NCBI GenBank assembly: GCA_016286575.1
Contig: JAEETB010000001.1
Span: 16,644-80,643 of the forward strand
Direction: 5' to 3'
DNA length: 64,000 nt
Source: Prevotella sp.
Lineage (GTDB): Bacteria; Bacteroidota; Bacteroidia; Bacteroidales; Bacteroidaceae
Positions 1-9,619 of this stretch are shown here, in pieces. The position numbers were made by a program, and so were the translations under genes. Numbering within the stretch: the stretch's first letter is position 1; every line of letters starts with the position of its first letter. The notes below the pieces were generated by a model. That model saw only the letters and a program-made list of their open reading frames with translations. It ran no database searches and had not been told where the DNA came from.

Positions 1-3000
1 TCCACAAATAATTCTGGAAAAGAGGTTTTCCGTCCTGAAGGAATAGAAGACCTGGATATTCTTGTGGATGACAAAGTGGTAGAGTCAATACAAGTAAAAA
101 ACCACAAGAGTAGCCTATTGGGATATGCTCATTTATCATCCAATGCCCATACAACAAGCTTCTTCTCACGTGGAATAAACACATTGCGTAAGTACCCACA
201 GGCAAAGCTAACATTGTTTTCTTTCTATGTGGTTGATGACGACCTCTCCCAAAAGCCAAGGTTGTCATACAAGCTCAAACATGATAAATACACAAAATTC
301 TCTACAAACGATATAAATAGTCTTCTCAATGCTTATGAGATAAAGATTAGGTCAGAGCAGTCATTATATGAAGAGGTTGTTGCTATCTTGAAACAAAGAT
401 TTCCCTCCTTTAATCCAGAGTACGAGATTAAATTACTGACTCAGTGGATATACAATGCGGCTGAAGAAGGTAAAAAACTGACTTACAACGATTTGGTAAA
501 TGTGCGCGAACGATATGTTACATTTAATAATCAACAGGCTTCGGTTCTTTCTGAATATGGCCTCACCGTTATTAAATTGGACCAAGTACCAGGTATATGT
601 CAAGATAATATAAAAGAAGAGTTTTACAATGGCGTTTCGGCTCGTTTGTATCATATCCAGGCAGGTTTGGATGTTAAACGAGAGCAGAAACTTTTGCAAA
701 TAAAAAACGCATTTATGAACTCTAATGTTGTAATTCTTCATGGTCAATCTGGTCAAGGTAAGAGTACGTTAGCATATCGATATATAAATGACTATTGCCC
801 ATTTGCATATGAAATTAGAAATAGCAATGATGGGAATATCAGCAGAATAATAGCCACACTCTCTGCATTAGCCAAAGACTTACCATGGAAGATTGTATTA
901 TACTTAGATGTTATACCATCGAATACTGAATGGGTACAGATTGTCAAGGAGTTTGCTAACTACGAGAAAGTTCAGTGTATTATAACTATTCGCCAAGAAG
1001 ATTGGAATCAGAAGAAAAATGAAGTCATTACCAACAATAGTACCATTTCTGAGATAGAGGTGACACTAATAAAGGAAGAGGCTCATAAAATATATGAGGC
1101 TATTAAGTCAGATGACAGGTACCCTTTTCCTTTACCGTTTGAAGATGTATGGAAGAAAGAGGGCAAACAAGGTTCTCTTCTTGAATTTATTTACTTCCTT
1201 AATCATGGGCGCAGTTTGAAGTCAAGAATTGCCGAACAAGTTGAGAAGATCACTGACAAAAGCAGGGATTTGCTGGCTTATATTGCATTAGGGAATCACC
1301 TCGGTGGTCATATCAACAAGTATTCATTGTCTGATTTGACGAAATTGTCTATTCTTGAAGTAGAACGACTTGTAAAAAATTGGAATAAAGAATATTTTGT
1401 TATCAACGAGGATGGCGAATTCTCTGATGTTCATCCTATTCGTACAAAGCTGATCATTGACCAAATATTTAATAACGATGTAAAAATCATAGTGAGATAT
1501 GGCCTAAATCTGTATAAGCTAGTAAATCCAAATCAAACCGACATCTATCTTATCAGATTGATGAACGAGGGTATGTCCGCATGTGATTTGATTGATTGGG
1601 AGACAAATCAGAGACAACTCACCCCTGCCCTTTATCATGGTATTGCAAAGGCATTACTATGGAAAAGAATAAAGGAATATGAAGAAAAACATAAGGGGCT
1701 TATTGACCAACTAAAGAATAAAGTAGGTACAGCATGGAATTGGTATCTTCCCTTTAACTTTACAGAAATTGACATTCAAGAATCTGTTGAAAAACTTGTA
1801 AAAACAATCAACAACGACATACCCGACCTATCATATATTACCAACCGCTTCGAGCCTCAATCCATTGTTTTTGAGTATATCGAAAGGTGGCTGTGCGATA
1901 AGGAACTGTGTCTTTCTATCAAATCAGGACAAGATTGGTTAAAAGCAGGAGAATTCTTATATATAGTATCTCAATTAAGCATTACCCCAAAGATAGAAAT
2001 AGGTACACTTCCATTCAAAGAAACAGGAAGTTCACTTTCGGAAATGTCAACAATACTCCTAGGATTTAAGTTATACAACTATTCTGACGAAAACATTGCG
2101 GACATAGAAAAATCTTTCATTAATAATCTGAGGCATCAATATAATATTGTAAACTTTGAAATTGATGATGACAGACTGCATATTGTATCATTCCTTGATT
2201 ATTTTAACAATCACGATGATGAAAGTAGAGCAGGATTTATAACGGAACAGCACAATATGGCTATATTAGAACTCTGTCGGAGAGCATTTCCAAAAATCAA
2301 GGTATATAATTCTAAAATAATAGATGATACTATTACATCTTTTCTTCCAACTATGCCCACGGAAAAAAGTATACCTAGAGATAAATTCCCCCTTTATGAG
2401 ATGACAGAATACTGTACGATATTGAGCAGGTTGTATCAACGGTCATATCTATTACCAGATCGACTTGCGTATGCAGATACTTGTATATTACTAAGAAAAC
2501 GATATGCTAAGACAGTCTATGAGGTTGCCCTAAGTATAGAGAAGTGGAGTTGTGACAAATCAAGAAATAACTCATTGTTGGCCGATGCCTATAAGCAAGC
2601 ATCCGATCTTATTGCATCCAGTATCATTGAGATACCTAAATCAGAAATAAGTGAATATGGATTAGACTACAAATCTGATGAAACATATATCCCTGATGAT
2701 TTGTATACTCATAAAAACAAGAAAAAGACAGACATAGAAGAGGTTCAGAATCTGATTTCTACACATATATCCTCACTAAACACTTTTTTCATCCAATCAC
2801 TTAGTCTTTTAATTGGAGAGCATAATAACAATTACAAACGAACATCGATAGCCAATTTATATGAGGCGATTAATCAACTGTACAAATTGCAGACGATGTT
2901 CAAAAGAGTTCTTGGCGAATATGTAAACAAGAAGGATTTGGAAAGTGTAGAAAAGGCAGAAAAAGTCAATCTTAAGATGCTTTGGGTTATATGGGAGGCA

Positions 3001-3858
3001 TATATTAGCAATAACGGCACCAAATTAAATTGTGCAAATCTAATGAGAAGATTTGATTTTAAGGAGAAGAACTTAACAAACGAGATTCTTAAAGTGTTGA
3101 ACACGTATCTCTCCGACCATTCTTCGCAGAAAAAAGCCTCCTATTACGGTTTGTCTATCAAGATTGATTGCAAATATGAGGATATTGAGGCCAAAGCTGA
3201 CATCGTCATAGAGTGTATAGATGCATTACAAAACACATTCTCTAATTACGCTTATTTCTCATCGGAGCGATTAATCATGGGACGCAAGGTAAAAGAAGTA
3301 TGGATCAATCCTTTGTATTGTTGTAATGTCCATGATGATTCCAACCTCGACTTACATTATACATCAATGTCCATCAACAGATTCTTTGAAATAGAAGAAG
3401 ATGATAATCTAGAGTCAAGTAGTTACCCGCAATATGATGCTGACAAGGACGCCTATAATCTTTGTCCCAAAGTAAGGGATTACAATACTATTATGGCCCA
3501 ACTTTTTGATATGGTAATGACAACTCATAAAATAACTTCTGCAATACAATTTGTTACAGATGACGACAAGGTCGGTTCTGAGGTGATAAAGGATTACGCG
3601 GATAAATCGAAAGAGCGCTTCCTTGAAAATAAAGTTATTAATATTCTATCGTATAGAGTTTCTTTACAGACATCTGACAATGCTGTCAACAACGATATTG
3701 GCAAGTTGTTAGATGCGATTGAATCTTTTTATTCGCTCCTCAACATAAATGATGAATGGTGGTTAACATGCCAAGATTGCATAGAATCATATCTGGATGT
3801 CATAGCAAATGACTGGATGATAAAAGCATGTCTAACAATGAATTACCATGTAAATTAA
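1..3858 (+). CDS. Avs-like STAND NTPase with N-terminal PD-(D/E)XK (Cap4/DUF4297-like) nuclease, 5'-truncated by window
   Basis: The reading frame is open from base 1, so the true start lies outside the window; the GTG at 64 is only the first internal start-like codon. Bases 49-99 encode an E-D-L-D-I stretch followed by I-Q-V-K-N, the D...QxK core of DUF4297/Cap4-type nucleases. Counting from base 64, a Walker A (GQSGQGKST) lies near residue 227, a Walker B-like hydrophobic strand ending in Asp near 282, and a TIRQEDW arginine motif near 310. About 900 residues of helical C-terminal sequence follow. Nuclease, then STAND NTPase, then a long sensor region is the layout of antiviral STAND (Avs) proteins, in which binding of a phage protein triggers tetramerisation and DNA cleavage. 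It converges on the IetAS pair. Family-level assignment is good; the Avs subtype is uncertain. Confidence 0.75.
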   Translation, partial: STNNSGKEVFRPEGIEDLDILVDDKVVESIQVKNHKSSLLGYAHLSSNAHTTSFFSRGINTLRKYPQAKLTLFSFYVVDDDLSQKPRLSYKLKHDKYTKFSTNDINSLLNAYEIKIRSEQSLYEEVVAILKQRFPSFNPEYEIKLLTQWIYNAAEEGKKLTYNDLVNVRERYVTFNNQQASVLSEYGLTVIKLDQVPGICQDNIKEEFYNGVSARLYHIQAGLDVKREQKLLQIKNAFMNSNVVILHGQSGQGKSTLAYRYINDYCPFAYEIRNSNDGNISRIIATLSALAKDLPWKIVLYLDVIPSNTEWVQIVKEFANYEKVQCIITIRQEDWNQKKNEVITNNSTISEIEVTLIKEEAHKIYEAIKSDDRYPFPLPFEDVWKKEGKQGSLLEFIYFLNHGRSLKSRIAEQVEKITDKSRDLLAYIALGNHLGGHINKYSLSDLTKLSILEVERLVKNWNKEYFVINEDGEFSDVHPIRTKLIIDQIFNNDVKIIVRYGLNLYKLVNPNQTDIYLIRLMNEGMSACDLIDWETNQRQLTPALYHGIAKALLWKRIKEYEEKHKGLIDQLKNKVGTAWNWYLPFNFTEIDIQESVEKLVKTINNDIPDLSYITNRFEPQSIVFEYIERWLCDKELCLSIKSGQDWLKAGEFLYIVSQLSITPKIEIGTLPFKETGSSLSEMSTILLGFKLYNYSDENIADIEKSFINNLRHQYNIVNFEIDDDRLHIVSFLDYFNNHDDESRAGFITEQHNMAILELCRRAFPKIKVYNSKIIDDTITSFLPTMPTEKSIPRDKFPLYEMTEYCTILSRLYQRSYLLPDRLAYADTCILLRKRYAKTVYEVALSIEKWSCDKSRNNSLLADAYKQASDLIASSIIEIPKSEISEYGLDYKSDETYIPDDLYTHKNKKKTDIEEVQNLISTHISSLNTFFIQSLSLLIGEHNNNYKRTSIANLYEAINQLYKLQTMFKRVLGEYVNKKDLESVEKAEKVNLKMLWVIWEAYISNNGTKLNCANLMRRFDFKEKNLTNEILKVLNTYLSDHSSQKKASYYGLSIKIDCKYEDIEAKADIVIECIDALQNTFSNYAYFSSERLIMGRKVKEVWINPLYCCNVHDDSNLDLHYTSMSINRFFEIEEDDNLESSSYPQYDADKDAYNLCPKVRDYNTIMAQLFDMVMTTHKITSAIQFVTDDDKVGSEVIKDYADKSKERFLENKVINILSYRVSLQTSDNAVNNDIGKLLDAIESFYSLLNINDEWWLTCQDCIESYLDVIANDWMIKACLTMNYHVN

Positions 3859-3922
3859 GCACTTAAAGGTCGAAAGATTTTCGCCACGTTAAACGATTTT
3901 TCTGCGATTATTTGCTTTTCAG

Positions 3923-6355
3923 TCAGTCAATCTCAATAGAAACGGCATTTGCAATCTTTACGTCAATCTCTGAACTGAAGTCTATTTGCTGCTCTTCAGT
4001 TTCCAACGACACTATCAACGAGTAGCGCATACCCGCCTCTATTTTATCAAGACTATTTCGGTTATACCACCAGCCAGATACCGGGAACACCGCTATCAGA
4101 TTGCATGTCGCTAAGTCTGCCGCCGACATTTCTATCCAATCTTTATGGATTGAACCTTTAGTACGTTTCTTGATACCTATGTACCAACGCTGGGTATCAT
4201 TCACTACCTTTACATCATCCTCGTCATAGTCACGCTGTATGCGGTGACGGAATGCACGTGGCTTTTCATTCACGTTACTCAACTCAAAACGCAAACCAGC
4301 AGAAGCATAGTTGTATTTCTTAAATGAAGAAACATAGTTGTCCGTTGGACCTGGTTCAATGAAATACGACAATGTAATGGACAACTTTACGGTCTTTTCG
4401 CCCATCATCAATAGTGTATCCTTTGGCCAAGGCAGTTCATAGATATGCATCTTATTGAATGAATTACCTTTCTTTTTCTGTCCTTCCTTCTTACCCTTTT
4501 TGTAGGGTTGAATACTGTTTTGAGCAATAAAGGTCACACCATTCTTCCTACTCTCAAGCATCTTCTCCAAATCAGGCACACCGTAACCGCATACGCGCAA
4601 ACGTTCATCCTTGTCAGGGAAGTCCTGCTCCATTTGCTCCGTCCATTTTGCAGTATGCACAAACAAGCCTCTAATGGTTTCAGGCCAATAGCTAGGATTT
4701 TCCACTGCTACAAAACCCGCATAGCGAGCAGCTAAAGCTGTTGCAGCACTTGTAGCGTTGAATGTCCTGAAATATTTGAAATAGGTATGCTCGTTTGAAG
4801 TTGTCAGCAACTCCAAATCATTATGTCCATACGTCGCACCATTAACATCCATTGTCCTGTTACCGCCTTCCATCACAACTTCTGGTTTGATGGGCATGTT
4901 GGTCATCCACAATAGCGAGGTGGTACTGTAAGGCGACAGACTTCCTTCACGGGCTATCACATTCATGGGGTGACCGTTACTGTCAAGCGCCCTCACCTTC
5001 TCGGTATAGGCACCAACAGTCAGGGCATTCCATGCTTGCCCCGGATTTAATATGGCTCGTGTCTTATTAGCATCTGGGTAGTTTTGCCAGTCAAATTCCT
5101 CATCCACATTGCCCGCACACTGAACAAACAGTCGCTTCAGTCCTGGTTCATCACCAAAACATATCTGGTCAAGTGCACTCGACCACGACGATGGCGTACC
5201 ATCGCTCCATCCCCTATCCTCAGCCACTGCCATGCAGTAACCCATCACGTCGTTGCCATGATTGATTTCTGCTATCGAAACACCTTGCTTCGTAAAGTCG
5301 GCCCAAAACTGTTTCTCGGCTCCATCTTGTTTGTTAGCTACTTTCACAGAGCACAGACGGAATCTGGGTTCCTCTACTCTTCTATTTGCAAGTGCATCTG
5401 TCAGGTCACCGTAAGCAGCAACACCGGCCATCATCGTACCGTGAGGCCATTTATCGTTTACACCCCATTTATTCAATACAGAATAACGCTCATGATCAGC
5501 AATTACAGGGAGCAGCATCGGGTGTCCGGCTATAACACCTGAATCCAATATACAAAGGTATCTGTTGGTTATGGCATCATAACAGTACTGACTCATAATC
5601 ATATTCAGCCAGTCCCGCTGTTCTGGACCATCCCCTTCTGCTATAAAACCAGCCAACGTCGGTACACTTGAAACCTTGACAAAGGTATCAGAGGCATAGA
5701 ACAAACGTTCCATATCCTTTTTGTTGGCACAGGCTAGAATAACAATACGCTCTGGAAATTTCAGATATCGCTCTTTATATTCTATCTGCAAATTATGCAT
5801 CAGCGAAAGCACTGGGTCAGCTGTGTTCTCAGCAAACCACAGTTCCACCCATTCTTTCACTTCAGCAGGCATCTGTCCTTTTCCGTGCCAAAGATCATCT
5901 ACGGTAACAGTTCTTATCTCCTCTATACTTTCCAACAGGGGTTTGTTCAAACGCTCGTTATTTTTAGTACGTTTGTTCCCCTTATAGGTTTCTACTTTCT
6001 TGTCAAGCCAATCCTTCTGTTTCTTTTTCAAGAACAGAATGGCAGAAGTCACCATGCCACCTTCTGGTGTTGGTGTATCTTGTACTGATACTATATGGCC
6101 TATCGTCGGACTGTCAATAGATTTCAGCGCAAAATCATAGTCAGCCGTGTTTCTCAACATGATATAGTAGCCGTCTCTGACCTGTGCTACATCAGCCTTC
6201 TTCAAGGCCTCTTCGTCCTTGGCTATCACAGCCTTATACAAATCCAGAATCTTATCTACATGCCCACCGCCCCTTTCCGGAAGGTTAGGGGTTCCGAAAC
6301 CAGAACCCTTATAGTCAAACGCCTCTCCTGCGTATGAGATATCGTAGTGCTTCAT
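3923..6355 (-). CDS. ietS: IetS-like subtilisin (S8) protease of an IetAS defence system
   Basis: An 810-residue S8-family serine protease with no visible signal peptide, so probably cytoplasmic. The triad is visible: Asp271 in I-L-D-S-G-V, His305 in P-H-G-T-M, and Ser536 in N-A-T-S-A-A-T. A likely oxyanion Asn416 sits in Q-C-A-G-N. About 250 residues before the protease domain and 250 after have no motif I recognise. The gene starts 6 bp after the AAA ATPase stop, so the two are surely co-transcribed. A stand-alone AAA ATPase followed by a large subtilisin-like protease is the two-gene IetAS anti-phage system. What triggers it and what it cleaves cannot be read from the sequence. Confidence 0.85.
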   Translation of the reverse strand: MKHYDISYAGEAFDYKGSGFGTPNLPERGGGHVDKILDLYKAVIAKDEEALKKADVAQVRDGYYIMLRNTADYDFALKSIDSPTIGHIVSVQDTPTPEGGMVTSAILFLKKKQKDWLDKKVETYKGNKRTKNNERLNKPLLESIEEIRTVTVDDLWHGKGQMPAEVKEWVELWFAENTADPVLSLMHNLQIEYKERYLKFPERIVILACANKKDMERLFYASDTFVKVSSVPTLAGFIAEGDGPEQRDWLNMIMSQYCYDAITNRYLCILDSGVIAGHPMLLPVIADHERYSVLNKWGVNDKWPHGTMMAGVAAYGDLTDALANRRVEEPRFRLCSVKVANKQDGAEKQFWADFTKQGVSIAEINHGNDVMGYCMAVAEDRGWSDGTPSSWSSALDQICFGDEPGLKRLFVQCAGNVDEEFDWQNYPDANKTRAILNPGQAWNALTVGAYTEKVRALDSNGHPMNVIAREGSLSPYSTTSLLWMTNMPIKPEVVMEGGNRTMDVNGATYGHNDLELLTTSNEHTYFKYFRTFNATSAATALAARYAGFVAVENPSYWPETIRGLFVHTAKWTEQMEQDFPDKDERLRVCGYGVPDLEKMLESRKNGVTFIAQNSIQPYKKGKKEGQKKKGNSFNKMHIYELPWPKDTLLMMGEKTVKLSITLSYFIEPGPTDNYVSSFKKYNYASAGLRFELSNVNEKPRAFRHRIQRDYDEDDVKVVNDTQRWYIGIKKRTKGSIHKDWIEMSAADLATCNLIAVFPVSGWWYNRNSLDKIEAGMRYSLIVSLETEEQQIDFSSEIDVKIANAVSIEID

Positions 6356-6361
6356 CTGTGT

Positions 6362-7327
6362 TTAGCCGGCTTTTACGTCAAATCCCTTCACACGCTGTCT
6401 CAACGACTCTTCAATCATCGCCTTCGTCAGCGGCTTGTTGGTCAAAATCGAAGTCTTGATGGCATCTGCACATACAGCACAAATCACAGCCTGACTATAG
6501 CCCACAAAAGAGCCTGCCAAATTCTCCATAGTTTTGTCAGAGACACGTTTTTCCAGCTTCTTTTGCAGTAAGGCAACTATCTCTGCCTTTGTAGGCAACA
6601 TAAACAGCACCACATCGTCAAATCTGCGGAACAGTGCCTTATCCAACACTTTCATATCGTTGGTTGCTGCTATCACGATACTCCGTATCAAAGGTTGTTC
6701 CGTCAGTTTCAGAAAACTGTTCAGGATGCGCCTCATCTCGCCAACTTCATTATCTCTTTCGCGCTCCGTGCCAATGGCATCAAACTCATCAAACAGGTAA
6801 ACGCCCGGATGGGTATTAATCACCTCAAATAGTTCGGCCAATTTAGCACTGGTGCTTCCTAGAAATCTGGATACGATTTTTTCCAGCTGTACCACATATA
6901 GCGGCAGACCTGTCTCGTTGGCTATCACGCTGGCTGTCATAGTCTTTCCCGTACCCGAAGGGCCGCCAAACAACAGACGACTGCGGTTTTGCAAACCATT
7001 CCGCTCCAACAACTCACGCTCCTGATATTCCATAATGGTACGCTCTATACGTGTGCGAATCTCTTCTGAAACCACGATGTCATCCAGTGTATAAAGGTTC
7101 AGCTCCTCTACCACTGAGTCCGACAAGGCCGTGTTCATGAAACTCATCCGCAGCACCTTGCCCGCAGAGCGGTTTTTATCCACAATTTTACGAATTTCCT
7201 GAGCTGCCACCCTATGACCGGCACGAGCTTCAGCCGCTGCTATTTGCAATGCAACAGTATTAAAGCCCTCCTTATCATCTTGATAATGAGCGTTCAAAAG
7301 GGCTAAAATGCGGTCATTTTGTACCAT
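6362..7327 (-). CDS. ietA: IetA-like AAA+ ATPase of an IetAS defence system
   Basis: A 321-residue AAA+ ATPase of the classical (FtsH/spastin-like) clade. Walker A is G-G-P-S-G-T-G-K-T at about 121-129, Walker B is Y-L-F-D-E-F-D at about 177-183, sensor 1 Asn is in A-A-T-N near 223, and an arginine-finger pair (F-R-R-F-D) lies near 234. The first 80 residues are helical with no motif I know. The start is an ATG with a plausible Bacteroidetes -7 box 35 bp upstream. It lies 6 bp upstream of the subtilisin gene, giving the IetA-IetS order, and would regulate or feed the partner protease. Confidence 0.85.
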   Translation of the reverse strand: MVQNDRILALLNAHYQDDKEGFNTVALQIAAAEARAGHRVAAQEIRKIVDKNRSAGKVLRMSFMNTALSDSVVEELNLYTLDDIVVSEEIRTRIERTIMEYQERELLERNGLQNRSRLLFGGPSGTGKTMTASVIANETGLPLYVVQLEKIVSRFLGSTSAKLAELFEVINTHPGVYLFDEFDAIGTERERDNEVGEMRRILNSFLKLTEQPLIRSIVIAATNDMKVLDKALFRRFDDVVLFMLPTKAEIVALLQKKLEKRVSDKTMENLAGSFVGYSQAVICAVCADAIKTSILTNKPLTKAMIEESLRQRVKGFDVKAG

Positions 7328-7360
7328 TCCACGTTAAATTGTAATATTCCTAAGATGGTG

Positions 7361-7368
7361 CAAAAATA
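7361..7368 (-). promoter_or_regulatory. candidate Bacteroidetes -7 box for ietAS
   Basis: Read on the minus strand the site is TATTTTTG, matching the Bacteroidetes TAnnTTTG consensus, 34 bp before the ietA ATG. No convincing TTTG -33 element is seen at the usual spacing, so this is tentative. Confidence 0.35.
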
Positions 7369-7505
7369 CATCTTTTTATCGATATATCCGTAAAATAATT
7401 CGTTTTTCTGCAAAAAAAAATGGGTCAGGCCCCCGATTTCGAGGTCCAACCCACCTATTTTTCTATTTCGTGGTAGCACTAATACCCCCCTTAAATCCAA
7501 CAAAA

Positions 7506-7531
7506 GCCGACCAGATGATCATCTGATCGGC
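7506..7531 (-). terminator. strong hairpin, probable minus-strand terminator
   Basis: A 26-bp near-perfect palindrome (GCCGA..TCGGC arms, one mismatch). On the minus strand it is followed by TTTTGTTGGATTT, so it could end transcription coming from the IS66 remnant and the genes to its right and insulate ietAS. Confidence 0.45.
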
Positions 7532-7588
7532 TTCCGCACAAAGAACCTTGAAGAATCCAGTTCAGTGGCTATAATTTGGACGTCTTTG

Positions 7589-7975
7589 GTAAATTACCAT
7601 TTTGACGTAAACCTGATTTTCAGCAAGTTACACACAAAACATTTTTGGAAAAAATCACTTGGGTTAATAATCAACCCGATTGACAGAGTCAGGCCACCTT
7701 TTTTTGCTCTTCCTTGGATGAAAGAGACTTATAATTGCATGGGATGAGAGACTTGTAATCATTCTCACCCTTCGTCAGTCTGGGCAGCACATCATTTATG
7801 TAATCAAAGAAGTTCAGATCATTGAGCTTACAACTTTCATACAGTGAGTACATGAAGGCTACATTCTGAGCTGCCATATGGCTACAATTCTTTCGCAGGC
7901 TCCTGCCATTGCGGTTCTGGTTGTAGTCCTGCATTACTTTTTCGAAATACTCTCTTGTCTCCATAATCAACTGAA
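7589..7975 (-). mobile_element. IS66-family remnant (left end plus tnpC 3' end)
   Basis: At 7589 the sequence GTAAATTACCATTTTGACG resembles the left end of the better preserved IS66 copy at 28967 (GTAAACAGCCAATTTTGACG). The 3' end of an IS66 transposase gene follows it. The rest of the element, including tnpA, tnpB and the right end, is missing. The right border is approximate. Confidence 0.6.
7689..7970 (-). pseudogene. IS66 TnpC C-terminal remnant
   Basis: Ninety-three codons. The stretch from A-A-Q-N-V-A-F-M-Y-S-L through C-K-L-N-D to D-V-L-P-R-L and L-I-P-C-N-Y-K matches the C-terminal domain of IS66 transposases, which usually ends in a L-L-P-x-N-W-like motif. The catalytic DDE region is absent, and the N-x-A-E-R segment seems lost by an internal deletion just before S-H-M-A-A-Q-N. 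It cannot encode an active transposase. Confidence 0.65.
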
Positions 7976-8088
7976 ATATGAATTTGGCGACGAAAGTAAA
8001 TATTATATACTGAATGACCTTACGCTAGCATGATGGCTTTCCTATCATTCCTGTTTAATTATCTGCATGGCATAAGACAATATTGTGA

Positions 8089-8739
8089 CTACTCCAGGGA
8101 GCAGTTCGTAACCTTCCACACATACACTACCTGTGGACATTGATTATCAGAACAAGCCACAAGTTCAACCTTTATATTTTTCACCTGATCATGAATAGTC
8201 CTGTATTCCGTCTCAAAACTCGTCAAACGCTTAAGTTCTGACACATTAAGCATCTTGGGTTGATGAGAGACAAAAGGGAACCATTCTGCATATTCCGTAT
8301 CTGGTTCTCTATTGCTATAGTCTGTATCAGGTATATTTCCCGGCTCAGCCTTAATTGGCGCATATTTAAATCTTTTCAGAAAATGCTCCAATTTTCCACA
8401 TAGAACAAAATAATTATTCCCTTCTAAAAGTGACAACCTCATTAAATCATTAAATATTAATTGATGTTGGTAATCGCTTGATGTAAATTTACCAAGGAAC
8501 TTTAACTCAATATTACAATCAATTCCTCTAAGTGGAAAGGAAAAGTCTACTCTTCTCTTATCTAATTTATCATATAACTTCTCCAATTCAACTTCTACTC
8601 GAAGTTGTCTCTCAATATATTCCGCCAGCGGATAACGAACTGAACTTTCTAAAAGAATGTCTGAACGGCATACTGACTGCTGGTAATTAAGCCAATAAAA
8701 AATGGCGTTAGCAAGACGAGTTACTTCCTCCTGATCCAT
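8089..8739 (-). CDS. putative PD-(D/E)XK nuclease-fold protein
   Basis: A 216-residue protein without a family I can name. Residues 60-82 carry R-R-V-D-F-S-F, then about a dozen residues, then I-E-L-K-F. That is the D...ExK spacing of a PD-(D/E)XK core (Asp65, Glu78, Lys80), and the preceding helix contains E-S-S-V-R-Y-P-L, like the first helix of these folds. It is the second gene of a two-gene unit, 4 bp after the 89-residue gene. It could be a small restriction-type or defence nuclease; function is inferred from motif only. Confidence 0.45.
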   Translation of the reverse strand: MDQEEVTRLANAIFYWLNYQQSVCRSDILLESSVRYPLAEYIERQLRVEVELEKLYDKLDKRRVDFSFPLRGIDCNIELKFLGKFTSSDYQHQLIFNDLMRLSLLEGNNYFVLCGKLEHFLKRFKYAPIKAEPGNIPDTDYSNREPDTEYAEWFPFVSHQPKMLNVSELKRLTSFETEYRTIHDQVKNIKVELVACSDNQCPQVVYVWKVTNCSLE

Positions 8740-8743
8740 AAAA

Positions 8744-9013
8744 TCACTTCAGGTTCTCAAAGAAAGCCTTTAAGTCGTCATAATGAATATCGTTTATACC
8801 TTCTATAATGACACGGACTTGTGGGATATCAAGATGAATTTCAACGAACTGATTATGAAGTTTTCCCTCCATAAACTCTGATACAACTTCATCCATATAT
8901 TGTTGGGGATAGTCCTTTGTCCATCCACCACGCAATATCGTTAATCGCGCAGCACCTTCCGCAATCTGCTGTTGATACACATCCACATCTGGATATCGAT
9001 TTACATCTATCAT
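8744..9013 (-). CDS. small hypothetical protein paired with the PD-(D/E)XK-like gene
   Basis: An 89-residue acidic protein with no recognised domain and no membrane segment. It starts with ATG 32 bp from the border of the IS66-like element at 9045 and ends 4 bp before the next gene, so the two form an operon. Being the first gene, next to a probable nuclease, it could be a partner or antidote; nothing in the sequence proves this. Confidence 0.55.
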   Translation of the reverse strand: MIDVNRYPDVDVYQQQIAEGAARLTILRGGWTKDYPQQYMDEVVSEFMEGKLHNQFVEIHLDIPQVRVIIEGINDIHYDDLKAFFENLK

Positions 9014-9044
9014 GATCTAAGATTTTTGAGAATATTTATTATTA

Positions 9045-9434
9045 GTATGCATCCAACCTTTTTTACCATAAGCCCTAGCCCCAACATTTGCTGGGGTTCT
9101 TGGACACTATAAGTAAATTGGACTATTTGTTGTTTTGAGACCATCAAGCAGGTCGTTAATACGCTTCTGATAACCATTTCGTTCCATATCAGACATCCCC
9201 CCTACAGCCGACGCCTCTGCTTCCAGCTACATCGCGTACCGGCATTGCATAATCATGCGCTATATATCTATCTTCAAATCCCATAACGTTTCAATGTCTT
9301 TACTACTTACTGCCATATCTTCTGTTTTTAGAATTAATGGCACCGCTCGGCTTTGCCGCTTATTCGAGCTCCGCGAGTCTTAAGAAAGGTAATAACTATA
9401 TCTCAGACCACCTAAAAAGGGGTTGGATGCTTAC
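9045..9434. mobile_element. 390-bp nonautonomous element with IS66-like inverted ends
   Basis: The left end reads GTATGCATCCAACC and the right end, inverted, reads GTAAGCATCCAACCCC, so the two form terminal inverted repeats with the GTA-start of IS66 ends. The interior has no transposase, only a decayed reading frame. The first 36 bp recur at 58408 and 63530, and in truncated form at 28942. No 8-bp target duplication is visible (TATTATTA on the left, TCAAAGTC on the right), so the element or its flanks have changed since insertion. Confidence 0.55.
9107..9316 (-). pseudogene. decayed ORF inside the IS66-like element
   Basis: Seventy in-frame codons with two internal stops. The start M-A-V-S-S-K-D-I-E-T-L-W resembles IS66 TnpA N-termini in this window (M-F-S-S-K-D-F-E and M-V-Y-S-S-K-D-F-E). 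The C-terminal part, after the second stop, ends K-T-T-N-S-P-I-Y-L and does not resemble TnpA. The stop lies 62 bp from the left end, similar to the genes in the two related elements. Confidence 0.35.
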
Positions 9435-9617
9435 TCAAAGTCTACAATGTCCTCAAAGGTCTTTGACTCCAAATGCACGTGACATTCCTCATTGACATCA
9501 AACCATAGCCCCCCCTATTAATGGCAAATCCCATAATCAGTCCATGCTATTGATCCACATGCTCCCCCAACGGACACACTCTGTATAGTGAGAATATATG
9601 GTATTTCATACTTTAGA
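9431..9617 (-). pseudogene. decayed ORF directly downstream of the MBL gene
   Basis: Immediately after the MBL stop and in the same frame, a coding-like stretch runs through G-G-A-C-G-S-I-A-W-T-D-Y-G, has adjacent TAA TAG stops, then continues L-W-F-D-V-N-E-E-C-H-V-H and K-T-F-E-D-I-V-D-F-E. It stops inside the right end of the 390-bp element. I read it as the remnant of a fifth operon gene cut by that element. The family is unknown. Confidence 0.3.
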
Positions 9618-9619
9618 TA

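Noticed and set aside
3871..3883. Short hairpin CGAAA-GAT-TTTCG between the two convergent genes
   Set aside because: Only a 5-bp AT/CG stem with a 3-nt loop and no T-run; too weak to call a terminator.
5084..5542. Plus-strand frame over ietS
   Set aside because: Shadow of a well-supported protease gene.
7303..7503. Minus-strand frame overlapping the ietA promoter region
   Set aside because: It overlaps the ietA start and the -7 box, is short and has no recognisable motif.
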